61,398 bases of DNA from positions 1 to 61,398 of IMG/VR virus record IMGVR_UViG_3300046522_000215, one strand, 5' to 3'. The stretch is from a virus. Of this stretch, positions 24,323-31,651 are shown piece after piece (the stretch's first letter is position 1; the number at the start of each line of letters is the position of its first letter). A program made the translations under genes and the position numbers. The notes under the pieces are model-generated. The model did no database searches, was not told the origin of the DNA, and was given only the letters and a program-made list of their open reading frames with translations.

Positions 24323-24582
24323 GCGGCGACCTCGATTGGCCGCTTAGCGCGCTCGATGCAGTCAAGCATGGCTTGGCGACCAGCGGCAGCGTCGAACTTT
24401 GGCGGGCGCTTCTTGCGCAGATTCTTCCGGTGCACGAACTTCCATTGCGGATGGCCCGGCACTTGAATTGCGTAATGGCCGCTGTGCGGCGCGCTTTCTA
24501 TAACGCAGTCGTGGTCATTAAGTTCAGGCTGGCGCACTAAGCCGCGCAACACGGCCACTTCACCTATCGCAAAGGAAGTCAT
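24319..24582 (-). CDS. Small hypothetical protein
   Basis: The 87-residue protein (MTSFAIGEVAVLRGLVRQPELNDHD...) has a small KOW/SH3-like beta pattern (IGEVAVL, HYAIQVPG, WKFVHRKNLRKKRPP) and a short helical tail. It overlaps NinG. The function is unknown. Confidence 0.6.
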   Translation of the reverse strand: MTSFAIGEVAVLRGLVRQPELNDHDCVIESAPHSGHYAIQVPGHPQWKFVHRKNLRKKRPPKFDAAAGRQAMLDCIERAKRPIEVAA

Positions 24583-24767
24583 GCGCGCCCCACGCCAAGC
24601 CGCGCCATCAGAAAGTCACACTGCCCGACCGCCAGCACGATCCCCAGCATGCAGTCGGCAAACTCCTGCCTAGCGCTCTGCTTAAGGTAGATCCGATCCC
24701 GCTCGATCTCGGACAGGGCAAGTAGTAATCGGGCAGCGCGCTCGATGTGGGCGTTGAGGGCGGTCAT
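24579..24767 (-). CDS. Small helical protein
   Basis: The 62-residue product (MTALNAHIERAARLLLALSEIERDR...) is predicted helical and overlaps both neighbours by 4 bases. The function is unknown. Confidence 0.6.
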   Translation of the reverse strand: MTALNAHIERAARLLLALSEIERDRIYLKQSARQEFADCMLGIVLAVGQCDFLMARLGVGRA

Positions 24768-25069
24768 GGGGCGACCCCGGCGAACATGTCGAGCGTCTTG
24801 GTGTCGGCTGTCGGCGCGTCCGCGATGGCTTGGAGAATGTCACCAATCGACGCATCCCCGGCGTCACGTGCGGCATAGGCCAAATCCTGCTCATCCCATC
24901 CCCACGGCAGATCGCGCGCCGACTTGACTTCGCCGGTAACGTCGCACTCTTCGTTATTCCCATTCGCCACGACTTCGCGCGCGCTGCTTTGCGCAATCTT
25001 GATTGCTTCGATTTCACTCTCAGCCGCCACGACAAACTCGTAGCGCACCTCAGCAAGAAATAGCTTCAT
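24764..25069 (-). CDS. Hypothetical acidic protein
   Basis: The 101-residue protein begins MKLFLAEVRYEFVVAAESEIEAIKIAQ, a small alpha/beta domain, then an acidic part (WGWDEQDLAYAARDAGDASIGDIL). AAATGA-type coupling is present with both neighbours. The function is unknown. Confidence 0.6.
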   Translation of the reverse strand: MKLFLAEVRYEFVVAAESEIEAIKIAQSSAREVVANGNNEECDVTGEVKSARDLPWGWDEQDLAYAARDAGDASIGDILQAIADAPTADTKTLDMFAGVAP

Positions 25070-25236
25070 TTAGGACTCCTGAGAACACACTGTTTGCACC
25101 ACGTAGCCCCGTCAGAAAATTGCGCGGCAGAGCGACGAAGGTGGCATGGACCAGCGCAAACGCGGGCATAGGCGGGGAGGCCAAGGCCGGGTGCGCGGGG
25201 ATCGCGGACGTTGTTGGTGAGGGCGGAGCCGTTCAA
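25066..25236 (-). CDS. Small zinc-ribbon-like protein, TTG or GTG start
   Basis: The frame is open to a GTG at 25251, and a TTG at 25236 overlaps the preceding stop. The product (about 56 residues) ends with CAGPCHLRRSAAQFSDG and WCKQC, two cysteine pairs typical of a small zinc ribbon. The start is uncertain. It is followed directly by the next gene. Confidence 0.55.
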   Translation of the reverse strand: MNGSALTNNVRDPRAPGLGLPAYARVCAGPCHLRRSAAQFSDGATWCKQCVLRSPK

Positions 25237-25427
25237 GGCGCCACCTCGCACGCTTCCGTCTTCGCCACCGCATCCCGTATCGCCTGCCCACGCTCAGCAT
25301 CAGCCCTCACTACATCAGCAAGGACGGCTTCTGCGAGCCTGTGGAGGGCTGCGTCGGGGTCCTGGCGCTTGGAAGTGGCGAGGTTTGAGGCGCGAGTGCC
25401 TTGGCGGAGAAATCCAGTGCGGCTCAT
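25233..25427 (-). CDS. Small helical protein
   Basis: ATG at 25427 overlaps the upstream stop by 4 bases and gives 64 residues (MSRTGFLRQGTRASNLATS...), with a charged helix in the second half (RLAEAVLADVVRADAERG). The function is unknown. Confidence 0.6.
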   Translation of the reverse strand: MSRTGFLRQGTRASNLATSKRQDPDAALHRLAEAVLADVVRADAERGQAIRDAVAKTEACEVAP

Positions 25428-25945
25428 GCTGGCACCATCTCGGAGCAGAACGCGGATTGCACAGCCGTGACGATGCGGCAGAGGTAGACGTAGTCGGGGT
25501 TCGGCTTTTCGGGGAGCGCATACCACCACTCGGAGCCGTAGACTTTTTGGAGTATCTCCGAGTTTTGCCAAGGGTCGTCGCCAATGCTTTCACTGTCGAT
25601 GTCATCGAACAGGCCGCGCGCAATCTCAGCGTTCAATTCGTGCGAGCGGCGGTCTTTGCATATCTGCCGCTTGACGTGCGCCTTGACGCCGTCCGGATCG
25701 AATATGGACGCAGCGATGCCGCGATCAAGGCAGTTGGCGGCGTAGTCCGTGCTGACGGAACTGAAGAACTTCGCAAGCCGCTCGCTACCCATGCCGCCCC
25801 AATAGGCCGACCATGATTTCCCGTAGCACTCGATGGTGATCTTGCCTTGGCGCGGCGCGATATCCTCGGCGTAGACGGTGATCGGATCAAGCGACGGCGC
25901 GCCAGTGATAACCATCTTGTTGATGGCAGAATGTTCGATCTTCAT
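25424..25945 (-). CDS. Conserved phage protein of unknown function
   Basis: The start MKIEHSAINKMVITG gives 173 residues. Characteristic stretches are ITIECYGKSWSAYWGGMG and CLDRGIAASIFDPDG, recognisable from many temperate phages of proteobacteria, and a C-terminal YLCRIVTAVQSA. The role is unknown. The longer frame to 25993 lacks support. Confidence 0.75.
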   Translation of the reverse strand: MKIEHSAINKMVITGAPSLDPITVYAEDIAPRQGKITIECYGKSWSAYWGGMGSERLAKFFSSVSTDYAANCLDRGIAASIFDPDGVKAHVKRQICKDRRSHELNAEIARGLFDDIDSESIGDDPWQNSEILQKVYGSEWWYALPEKPNPDYVYLCRIVTAVQSAFCSEMVPA

Positions 25946-26256
25946 ACTGGCTCTCCCACGCGCTGCGGCGCTTTGCCTGCCATGTCGCGCCACTTCTCCA
26001 TATAGGTGCGCTCGTGGGAGTCGGAGGGTGGGCGGCGGCGCAACGCTTCCTCCGGTGGGCCTACCATAAATCCGAGGTGGAATAGATCAGTGTCGTAGGC
26101 TTCGTACACGCTGCCATCCAGTGCGTTCCTATGCCATTTCTTAGGACCCTTGATCGTCACTTCCCGACCAATCAGTTCCGGAAAATTGCGAGCGGCGACG
26201 ATGCGGCAAATCTCACCCACCGCAAACGGACCGCGATCATTGAATGGCGCGCTCAT
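25942..26256 (-). CDS. Hypothetical protein with SH3-like beta pattern
   Basis: The 104-residue protein (MSAPFNDRGPFAVGEICRIV...) contains a beta-barrel-like run (IGREVTIKGPKKWHR) and a basic C-terminus (RTYMEKWRDMAGKAPQR). It is coupled by 4-base overlaps. The function is unknown. Confidence 0.6.
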   Translation of the reverse strand: MSAPFNDRGPFAVGEICRIVAARNFPELIGREVTIKGPKKWHRNALDGSVYEAYDTDLFHLGFMVGPPEEALRRRPPSDSHERTYMEKWRDMAGKAPQRVGEPV

Positions 26257-26663
26257 GCTGCACCCGGTACAGAGAAAAAGTGGTGATCAGCCCCGCGCTG
26301 GAATCGCTCATCGATCGGGCGCACATGGTCGCCGCGTGAGTTCGTGAAGTAGCGCAGTGGCGGACGGTCGTAGGCGCTGTTGGTGCGCGATGTGGCTTTC
26401 TGCTCGACCGGCTTGATCTTCGGCTCGTAGATTTCCAGGCCATCGAAGTGCTTGCGCAGATCGCTACCGCAGTCGATCTTGCCGAACGATTCGACCAGCC
26501 AGCCGCTATCAATGGCCCGCTGCAGCACGCGGGGACGGTTGCATGCGCGCTCGGCCATCAGCACTTGCGAGAAAAGGTCGGCAACGGAGAGCGGGCCGGA
26601 TTTGGACAGGTGGGCTGCGGCGCGATAGGCGGCAGTGTTGGGTTGGGGGAGCTTGGGCGTCAT
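26253..26663 (-). CDS. Hypothetical protein with possible winged-helix fold
   Basis: The 136-residue protein has an N-terminal region (AAAHLSKSGPLSVADLF, then VLQRAIDSGWLVE) with the spacing of a winged helix. A less ordered C-terminus contains repeated aromatic/basic residues. It could be a regulator. The assignment is weak. Confidence 0.55.
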   Translation of the reverse strand: MTPKLPQPNTAAYRAAAHLSKSGPLSVADLFSQVLMAERACNRPRVLQRAIDSGWLVESFGKIDCGSDLRKHFDGLEIYEPKIKPVEQKATSRTNSAYDRPPLRYFTNSRGDHVRPIDERFQRGADHHFFSVPGAA

Positions 26664-26779
26664 GCGGCACCTCGGAAGAAGGCGTAGCGCTGCATGTAGA
26701 TGTCATGCGGCAGATCGCATGCGCGGGTCAGGTTGCCGAAGTCGTCAACGATGCCGCCAAGGAGAAAGAAGGTGGTCAT
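26660..26779 (-). CDS. Tiny protein, 39 residues
   Basis: ATG at 26779 and a stop at 26660 overlap both neighbours by 4 bases. The product (MTTFFLLGGIVDDFGNLTRA...) is short and fits the coupled pattern of the operon. The function is unknown. Confidence 0.55.
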   Translation of the reverse strand: MTTFFLLGGIVDDFGNLTRACDLPHDIYMQRYAFFRGAA

Positions 26780-27270
26780 GGCTGCGCTCCGATCCGTTTT
26801 GCGGCGCGGCGGTCGCGCTTGGCCTGTGCGGCGGCGAGGCGGTCAAGGTCTTGCTGCGACTTCGGAAGGGGCGGGATGGGTTCGGCATAGCGGCGGGTCG
26901 GGTGCTCGCTGCGCAGTTGGGCCTGATGCCTGCGAGCTTCCTCCACTTGCTGGCTGTAGGCGCGCGAGCGCGAGCGGCCAGTGATGTCCTGGGCGGCGCC
27001 AGGGCGCGACAACTCGCGGCCGGCGATGGTTTCCGTGGCGGAAGCGGCGCCGATCATGGTTAGCGCGAGGATGTGCGCCGTGGAGATGCCGATGCGGCGC
27101 GGCCCGATGACGTAGGCGCCACCACCGGAGCGGTGCGGCACGATGGCGCGGCCATGGTCGGCGTCCAGAATGACCGGAGCGGCTTCGCTTGACGCGCCGC
27201 AATCAGCCGCCTGCGTTTGCGCAATGCCACTGGCTGCGCTAGGTGTATCGTGGGATTTGTGGAGATCCAT
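26776..27270 (-). CDS. Hypothetical protein with central hydrophobic segment
   Basis: The 164-residue protein has a polar N-terminus, a central stretch GISTAHILALTMIGAASATE that may span a membrane, and a charged C-terminal helix (LDRLAAAQAKRDRRAAKR). The function is unknown. Confidence 0.5.
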   Translation of the reverse strand: MDLHKSHDTPSAASGIAQTQAADCGASSEAAPVILDADHGRAIVPHRSGGGAYVIGPRRIGISTAHILALTMIGAASATETIAGRELSRPGAAQDITGRSRSRAYSQQVEEARRHQAQLRSEHPTRRYAEPIPPLPKSQQDLDRLAAAQAKRDRRAAKRIGAQP

Positions 27271-27286
27271 GGGTCTCTTTCAGGAG

Positions 27287-27315
27287 AAAAATCAAGGGGC
27301 CGTGGGGGAGCGGCC
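27287..27315 (-). terminator. Weak terminator-like hairpin
   Basis: On the minus strand GGCCG and CGGCC pair around an 8-nt loop, and TTTTT follows 6 bases later. It lies between two operon genes. The stem is short and the T run displaced, so the call is tentative. Confidence 0.35.
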
Positions 27316-27325
27316 ATGGGTGCGG

Positions 27326-27742
27326 TCAGGCCGGAGTGTCGGCGTCCGGCAAGAGCGCGAAATCAACGCCTTCGCTGTAGTAGCCGTTCGATTCACCGTG
27401 CCAGTGGATATCCACGTAGCCCTTGATGGTCGCGAGCTTGTAGAAGGTCCAGGTCTCGCTATCGACGTAATCCGGCTCCGGCACATCATCGGGCCGCTCG
27501 CCGCTGGTCGATTCCTCAGCCTTGAGAATGGGCGTGCCGATCAAGTCTTGCAGGTCGCCAGTGACGGACTCCACGTTGACGCTTTCGCAGCAGTCCTGCG
27601 AGTGGTACATGAGATACGTTTTGCCGTCATCGGTGATAAAACGAATCTCATCCTTCGCATCGTTGACGGTCACGCTGACGAGCGTCTTTCCGAGTAGGTC
27701 GGCAAAAGCCACCTTGGCGTCGTAGAGGTTCCAGTAGCTCAT
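27326..27742 (-). CDS. DUF7448 family phage protein
   Basis: The start [18 protein letters not shown] gives 138 residues. Hallmarks are [23 protein letters not shown] and [15 protein letters not shown], the conserved centre of DUF7448. The C-terminus reads [27 protein letters not shown]. The family is widespread in phages, without a known function. Confidence 0.8.
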   Translation of the reverse strand: MSYWNLYDAKVAFADLLGKTLVSVTVNDAKDEIRFITDDGKTYLMYHSQDCCESVNVESVTGDLQDLIGTPILKAEESTSGERPDDVPEPDYVDSETWTFYKLATIKGYVDIHWHGESNGYYSEGVDFALLPDADTPA

Positions 27743-28026
27743 GCCGCCGCCTGCGCAGTTGCCCATGCCTGCCCGCTCAGGCGGTACTTGGCGCGGCGAT
27801 CACCCATCAGGTCGCGCAGGTCGCGGATCGACAGTCCGCTCACTTCATGCATGCGGATCAGCAGCGAAGCGCCGACCGGCAGGCGCTGGTGGCGAATCTT
27901 ACTGATGACCGGCGGGGCTACTTCCAGCATGCGCGACAGGGCGGCGTCGTTCTTGAGGCGCAGCTTGTCGAGCAGGACGTTGAGCAGGTTGTTCGGGTCG
28001 TACGTTGTGATCGTTGCTGCGTTCAT
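27739..28026 (-). CDS. HTH DNA-binding protein
   Basis: The 95-residue protein contains a lambda-type HTH at about residues 18-60 ([30 protein letters not shown], then [18 protein letters not shown]). This is the layout of small phage repressors such as CII-like proteins. Being in the leftward early operon a few genes after the Cro-like gene, it could be a CII-type or Cro-type regulator. Confidence 0.7.
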   Translation of the reverse strand: MNAATITTYDPNNLLNVLLDKLRLKNDAALSRMLEVAPPVISKIRHQRLPVGASLLIRMHEVSGLSIRDLRDLMGDRRAKYRLSGQAWATAQAAA

Positions 28027-28058
28027 GTGATTCCCCTAGTTTGTGCGGCGTGGCCGCG

Positions 28059-28244
28059 TCAGTTTTCGACTTTCTTGTATTTCTCAACCGCCTCTGCCAG
28101 CTCGTGCTCTGCCTTGCGCTGCTCCGACTGTGCAGCCTGTTTCGCTGCGCCAGTCGAAGCGGCCTTCGCGTTGCGGCAATCGAGCCAGGTACTCGCCTTG
28201 CTCACGACCTTGTCGCGTGCTGCGCGCTTCTTTTCACTCTCCAT
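28059..28244 (-). CDS. Small charged helical protein
   Basis: The 61-residue product (MESEKKRAARDKVVSKASTW...) is highly charged and coiled-coil-like (QSEQRKAEHELAEAVEKYKK). The function is unknown. It lies in the leftward early operon. Confidence 0.6.
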   Translation of the reverse strand: MESEKKRAARDKVVSKASTWLDCRNAKAASTGAAKQAAQSEQRKAEHELAEAVEKYKKVEN

Positions 28245-28292
28245 CGCATCCTTTCGGTTTGGGTTTATCGGTTTCCGCGCAGTCGGAAGCCA

Positions 28293-28550
28293 TCAAACCC
28301 GCAGGTGAGGATCGGGAGCGCCGCCGCGTCCATCGCGCACGCCGGGCAGCGACAAGGCCCGTTTCAGGACCACCTTGGGCATATCCGACCGGCTGTGGCG
28401 GCGCATATGATGTGCTGGCTGCCACTGACGGAAGGCGAGGTTCCCGGCGCTGGACATCGACAGGCCCGATGCGTCGCATTTCGACTTGGCGGCGAGGTAG
28501 GAATCGGCGTCGAGGTACAGTTTCACGACGATGGTCTTGGATTGGCTCAT
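28293..28550 (-). CDS. Small protein with ribbon-helix-helix-like N-terminus
   Basis: ATG at 28550 is preceded by AAGGAG at 6 bases. The in-frame ATG at 28556 is too close to that site. The 85-residue protein starts MSQSKTIVVKLYLDADSYLAAK, a beta strand followed by two helices as in ribbon-helix-helix proteins, with a basic C-terminus. It may be a repressor or accessory DNA-binding protein. Confidence 0.6.
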   Translation of the reverse strand: MSQSKTIVVKLYLDADSYLAAKSKCDASGLSMSSAGNLAFRQWQPAHHMRRHSRSDMPKVVLKRALSLPGVRDGRGGAPDPHLRV

Positions 28551-28611
28551 GGTCATCTCCTTGGAAAGCGGAAAACAGGATTAGGGTTGTGTTGCGGGAA
28601 AACAAAAGGCG

Positions 28612-28842
28612 TCAGGATGAGTCGGCGGACACTTTGCGGGGCGCGCGGGTGCGGGTTGCCTTGATGAATAGGTCGGGCCGGTCCAACTTGACCCTCGGCG
28701 GGATTCCACGAGTCGTCCAGTTTTGAACGCGCTGGACGCCGCCCGATGTGATGTCGTAGCCGAGTTCTTCCGCAAGTCGCTTAGGCCCACCGTGTTTCTC
28801 GATGAGTTCCTTGTCGGCTTGGATTTGATCTGTGATGTTCAT
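28612..28842 (-). CDS. Cro-like DNA-binding protein
   Basis: The start MNITDQIQADKELIEKHGG at 28842 gives 76 residues: a helix, then GGPKRLAEELGYDITSGGVQRVQNWTTRG, a HTH of the short Cro/CI type (the VQNWTTRGIPP recognition segment is typical of YdaS/Cro-like proteins). It is the first gene of the leftward operon and lies directly downstream of the operator cluster. It is divergent from the 28958 gene, as Cro is from CI. Confidence 0.8.
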   Translation of the reverse strand: MNITDQIQADKELIEKHGGPKRLAEELGYDITSGGVQRVQNWTTRGIPPRVKLDRPDLFIKATRTRAPRKVSADSS

Positions 28843-28849
28843 AGGTCGT

Positions 28850-28878
28850 ATTAAACACCACGTTTGAGAATAACGCAA
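28850..28878 (-). promoter_or_regulatory. Leftward early promoter
   Basis: The minus strand reads TTGCGT (28873-28878), a 17-bp spacer and TTTAAT (28850-28855). It overlaps operator A at the -10 box and operator B at the -35 box. This matches the geometry of the rightward promoter at 32047-32075, which supports both. Confidence 0.65.
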
Positions 28879-28904
28879 ACACTATGTTTAACAACGTGGC
28901 GTTT
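28853..28904. promoter_or_regulatory. Left operator cluster, three sites
   Basis: Site A is AAACACCACGTTT (28853-28865), site B AAACACTATGTTT (28877-28889), and site C is the inverse of AAACGCCACGTTG (28892-28904). Centres are 24 and 15 bp apart. Site B is the exact reverse complement of operator D at 32036-32048. The cluster lies between the Cro-like and the regulator gene, as lambda OR does. Confidence 0.75.
28864..28892 (+). promoter_or_regulatory. Candidate rightward promoter for the regulator at 28958
   Basis: TTGAGA (28864-28869), a 17-bp spacer and TTTAAC (28887-28892) precede the 28958 gene and overlap operators A-C. The weak -10 box fits a maintenance promoter that depends on bound regulator. 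The call is inferred from the sequence only. Confidence 0.4.
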
Positions 28905-28957
28905 AGATGCGCGATCATTCGCACCCGTAGCCAAAGCAACAAAAAAGAGGATTAGAA

Positions 28958-29371
28958 ATGCACGAGCAGATGGTGCGCCTGTACGAGGCGGCGGAGAAAT
29001 TGAAAAAGGCCGAGCCGAAGCCGAGCGCCATTGCGAAGCTCGTAAATGCGACCACTCAGACGGTTGTGAATTGGGAGGCGCGCGGCGTGTCGGCTGATGG
29101 GATGATTGACGCGGAAGAGTTCATCGGATGCAGCGCCGCCTGGGTAAGGTCGGGCGCCGGGCCAATGGTGGTCGGTGCGCCTTATGTGGCCCGCACACAG
29201 GACCAGCTTGCGGACGCAATGAAGAGATCATGCGAAACGGCCGGCGAACTGCAAATGCTACTGGTCTACCGACTTTCTAACGAGGATGGCCGGAAATTGA
29301 TTGATATCGCGGTCGAGTCCGCGCGGCGCGAGCTGGCTTGGAGCGGGCTGGTCGACCACCAGCGTAAGTAA
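28958..29371 (+). CDS. Divergent HTH regulator (CI-like position, no S24 domain)
   Basis: The 137-residue protein has an N-terminal HTH (about 17-45: KPSAIAKLVNATTQTVVNWEARG) followed by GMIDAEEFIG and a C-terminal helical region. It lacks the S24 peptidase domain of classical cleavable CI, so any repressor function would not be inactivated by RecA in the usual way. The position between divergent promoters makes it the best candidate for the operator-binding repressor. Confidence 0.7.
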   Translation: MHEQMVRLYEAAEKLKKAEPKPSAIAKLVNATTQTVVNWEARGVSADGMIDAEEFIGCSAAWVRSGAGPMVVGAPYVARTQDQLADAMKRSCETAGELQMLLVYRLSNEDGRKLIDIAVESARRELAWSGLVDHQRK

Positions 29372-29491
29372 TGGTATGTTTTTTGGAGCGGGCCAAGTGC
29401 GCGCATAGTCCCTCCCGGTCTCCCGAAACTTCCGACGCGCCCAAGGCGACATCGCCTCATAGAACTGCTGAACTTCGTGAAACATATCCAT
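29258..29491 (-). CDS. Small antisense-overlapping gene
   Basis: The 77-residue product (MDMFHEVQQFYEAMSPWARRK...) has a very good ribosome binding site, AGGGAG 6 bases before the ATG at 29491, and an N-terminal half typical of small phage regulators. Its last 114 bases overlap the 3' end of the 28958 gene on the opposite strand. The site and the N-terminus favour a real gene. Confidence 0.55.
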   Translation of the reverse strand: MDMFHEVQQFYEAMSPWARRKFRETGRDYARTWPAPKNIPLLTLVVDQPAPSQLAPRGLDRDINQFPAILVRKSVDQ

Positions 29492-29714
29492 ATTTGCTCC
29501 CTAGCAGGTGGTGACTGTTAGTGCACCTTAGCACCCTAGGAGTAGGACTACAGCCTTAAAAAAGAGGCGTGATTAGGGGTTAATTCTAGTAATCGAATGT
29601 AACCAATTATCACATTTTGCGCCTCCTCACTATGTAATTTGCATAGGATTTATCGCTATAGAAAATGATTGAGGGCCGAGCGGCAACAATCTTCAATCTC
29701 AAAATTTCGCAATC
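29492..29714. other. A+T-rich intergenic region
   Basis: No gene is seen. This is one of the most A+T-rich stretches of the window, and the divergent genes on either side need promoters here. I found no -10/-35 pair good enough to name. Confidence 0.4.
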
Positions 29715-29735
29715 TCGGCTTCATGATGAAGCCGA
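29715..29735. repeat. Perfect 21-bp palindrome
   Basis: TCGGCTTCAT-G-ATGAAGCCGA has perfect 10-bp arms around one central base. It lies 38 bases before the favoured start of the RHH protein gene. Length and perfection suggest an operator for a dimeric or tetrameric regulator, the RHH protein being the obvious candidate. Confidence 0.7.
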
Positions 29736-29773
29736 AAACAACAGAAGGATTGTATTCTGCGCAACAATGCGCA

Positions 29774-30013
29774 ATGACAAAACTTGCCACGAAACAAGAT
29801 GAGTACATACGAACAGCGATCCGCCTTCCGCCGGACCTGCATGCAAGCGTCAGGGCGGCTGCTAAAGCCGCCGGGCGAACGATGAATGCAGAGTTAATTC
29901 ATAGGGTAGCGTCGGCGGAAGAGGTCGCCAGCTTCAAGCAACTGGTCCGCCAGAACGACGAACTGCGCGCCATGATGCGCGAAATGCTCGACCAGATCGA
30001 ATTGTTGAAGTAG
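29774..30013 (+). CDS. Arc-family ribbon-helix-helix protein
   Basis: The start MTKLATKQDEYIRTAIRLPPDL gives 79 residues. IRTAIRLPPDLHASVRAAAKAAGRTMNAELIHRV is the Arc/MetJ pattern (short beta strand, two helices). A coiled-coil tail follows (VRQNDELRAMMREMLDQIE). The upstream frame continues and the start is uncertain, as no clear ribosome binding site is seen. It is probably a repressor. Confidence 0.75.
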   Translation: MTKLATKQDEYIRTAIRLPPDLHASVRAAAKAAGRTMNAELIHRVASAEEVASFKQLVRQNDELRAMMREMLDQIELLK

Positions 30014-30044
30014 GCGCAACGGCACGCCAGGATGCCGTGAGAAG

Positions 30045-30098
30045 CCCCCCCCCCTTTAAGGCGTCAAGGCGAGGGGGGGGTCTCGACGGCAGCGTCGA
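30045..30098. other. Homopolymer C/G hairpin between convergent genes
   Basis: A run of 11 C (30045-30055) faces a run of 8 G (30073-30080) across 17 bases. A perfect 6-bp hairpin TCGACG-GCAG-CGTCGA (30083-30098) follows. It lies between two convergent genes, where a transcription block is expected. There is no T run. Homopolymer lengths in the assembly may be inaccurate. Confidence 0.5.
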
Positions 30099-30100
30099 CA

Positions 30101-30125
30101 CCCTGCACCCCTGCACCCCTGCATC
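30101..30125. repeat. Tandem 8-bp repeat CCCTGCAC, about 3 copies
   Basis: Three tandem units, CCCTGCAC twice and CCCTGCAT, end 2 bases before the P63C stop codon. This is a simple repeat likely to vary in copy number. Confidence 0.6.
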
Positions 30126-30126
30126 C

Positions 30127-31143
30127 CTAGTCGGGAGCGCTCGGAGGCGGCATCTCCCTCGGCAAAAAATCCAATTCTTGCTGATCTCCAAATCGGTCAT
30201 TGAACTTCTTTTCGTAGGATGCCGCATCATCCAGCGATGACTCTGCCATTTCCAGGATTCGCCCCATATGGATACGCAGCGCTCGCGCTCCAATATCATT
30301 GAGAAATTGGAAAAGGTAGCGCTTTTGTTCGCCGTCCTTTGCCCGTATGGCGCGCAATAATTCCAAGACCTTGCCCTGACTCTTTGCAAGCGGGTAGTAC
30401 ACATGGCGGCGGGTTAGGTGCATGAACTGCCAAGGCTTCCCGCGCGCCGGCATGGGAATCTTGTATAGGCGCTGCCATGCAATATAGAGTTCGCTTGGGA
30501 ACTCCTGCTCATATTTCCGCGCCTCTTCCTGGACGTAGACCTTGAAGGCCTGGATGACCTCTTCAATCTGCGGTCGATACCCAGCGAGGGCGTAAATTAA
30601 ACCCTTGATCCCAGACTTGGCCGAGGCGCCATTAATTATTGACGCTTGTTGCACCACCTTCTCGTAGCGCTTCCCAAGTGCCCCCTTCCGATGGGCGTCT
30701 GCAACAGCATTGCAAACATCAATCAACAGTCCGGCGTCGTGGCCGTGGATGATGACTGCCGGCTGTTCGCCGCCGCCAGAAGCCCATTGAATTAAAAGAG
30801 TTTTCCCGAGTTTCTCCCTAAGTTCGCCGCCGATGGAGTCGGCCATTGCCTGGCTGTTGATGAAGCTCGGAAAGGAACTCCCTCGAGGCGACAACCCGAG
30901 CGCAACAGCCATTCCAGTTTGACTTATCACTGCAGTCTTTTGCTCGTCGCCCAGAACATAGCAGTCGACATTGATGCCGAATTCTTCTTGGAAGTTCCCT
31001 TTCCGAATTGCTTGTAGTGGCTTGGCACCCCACCTAGCAGCCGCGCCCTTCTCGGCTATTTCCTTCTTCTTCTCTGGCGTCAGCGCCTTGGCGCGCGCTA
31101 TCCCGCCCTTAGCCTTGCTCTCGTCCTTCTTCGGCTTGTCCAT
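30127..31143 (-). CDS. P63C domain protein, probable regulator
   Basis: ATG at 31143 has AAGGA 8 bases upstream and gives 338 residues beginning MDKPKKDESKAKGG. The C-terminal two thirds carry the P63C-domain pattern: YEQEFPSELYIAWQRLYKIP (about 220-240), RPWQFMHLTRRHVYYPLA-like segments and LFQFLNDIGARALRIHMGRI. The domain is found in phage proteins related to antirepressors. The gene is read leftward between the two operator clusters and has a repeat-rich upstream region. Confidence 0.85.
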   Translation of the reverse strand: MDKPKKDESKAKGGIARAKALTPEKKKEIAEKGAAARWGAKPLQAIRKGNFQEEFGINVDCYVLGDEQKTAVISQTGMAVALGLSPRGSSFPSFINSQAMADSIGGELREKLGKTLLIQWASGGGEQPAVIIHGHDAGLLIDVCNAVADAHRKGALGKRYEKVVQQASIINGASAKSGIKGLIYALAGYRPQIEEVIQAFKVYVQEEARKYEQEFPSELYIAWQRLYKIPMPARGKPWQFMHLTRRHVYYPLAKSQGKVLELLRAIRAKDGEQKRYLFQFLNDIGARALRIHMGRILEMAESSLDDAASYEKKFNDRFGDQQELDFLPREMPPPSAPD

Positions 31144-31229
31144 GTAAGCATTCCTTATTAAGTTGAGTGCTTGCATGGTAATTTGAATAATCCGGTAGCG
31201 CAAGCATATTTTTGGACTTTTATGCTTAC
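31144..31229. promoter_or_regulatory. Four GYAAGCAY half-sites upstream of the P63C gene
   Basis: GTAAGCAT (31144-31151, plus), GCAAGCAC (31167-31174, minus), GCAAGCAT (31200-31207, plus) and GTAAGCAT (31222-31229, minus) lie in the upstream region of the P63C gene, in alternating orientation. The last two form an inverted repeat with 7-bp arms. This looks like an autoregulatory operator array. Confidence 0.45.
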
Positions 31230-31294
31230 AGGAACCGAAGGATTCTGAACCCGCGAGAGCGTGGGCGTTTTCCGTCAAGGCCTGACGCTTGCGT

Positions 31295-31651
31295 CTACAG
31301 TGCGGCGACGGCCAATAATGCCGCCCTCCGCGCTTCGGCCCAGCCCGACGACTCCAGCTCGCCCCGGCACTCAAGGCACTCCACGAATGGACTGCAGTCG
31401 TGCGCCAGGTCGAAATAGTGCGCGCCGATGATCGTCTTGCCGACGTAGCTATCCACCCTCGCCGGCTGATTTTGCGGCCCAGCCACGGCCTTTGACTTGC
31501 TGGCGCACGGCTTCGTCAGCCAGTTCTCAAACGGCGCCAGCAACAGCCCTTCCGGCACGTACCAAGTCTTTTTCTCGCCACTCCACCGGGCGCCTAGTGC
31601 CTTGGCCGCATCTTTTTGCGCGTATGGCACTCGGAGTTCGGTTGCGGGCAT
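31295..31651 (-). CDS. DUF5710 domain protein with cysteine pair
   Basis: The 118-residue protein starts MPATELRVPYAQKDAAKALGARW, and the KTWYVPEG segment with FENWL is the DUF5710 signature (a small fold often found in mobile-element proteins that act on DNA). The C-terminus adds ECLECRGELESSGWAEARRAA, a short cysteine pair. The role here is unknown. It is transcribed leftward from the region holding the hairpin-rich stretch. Confidence 0.8.
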   Translation of the reverse strand: MPATELRVPYAQKDAAKALGARWSGEKKTWYVPEGLLLAPFENWLTKPCASKSKAVAGPQNQPARVDSYVGKTIIGAHYFDLAHDCSPFVECLECRGELESSGWAEARRAALLAVAAL

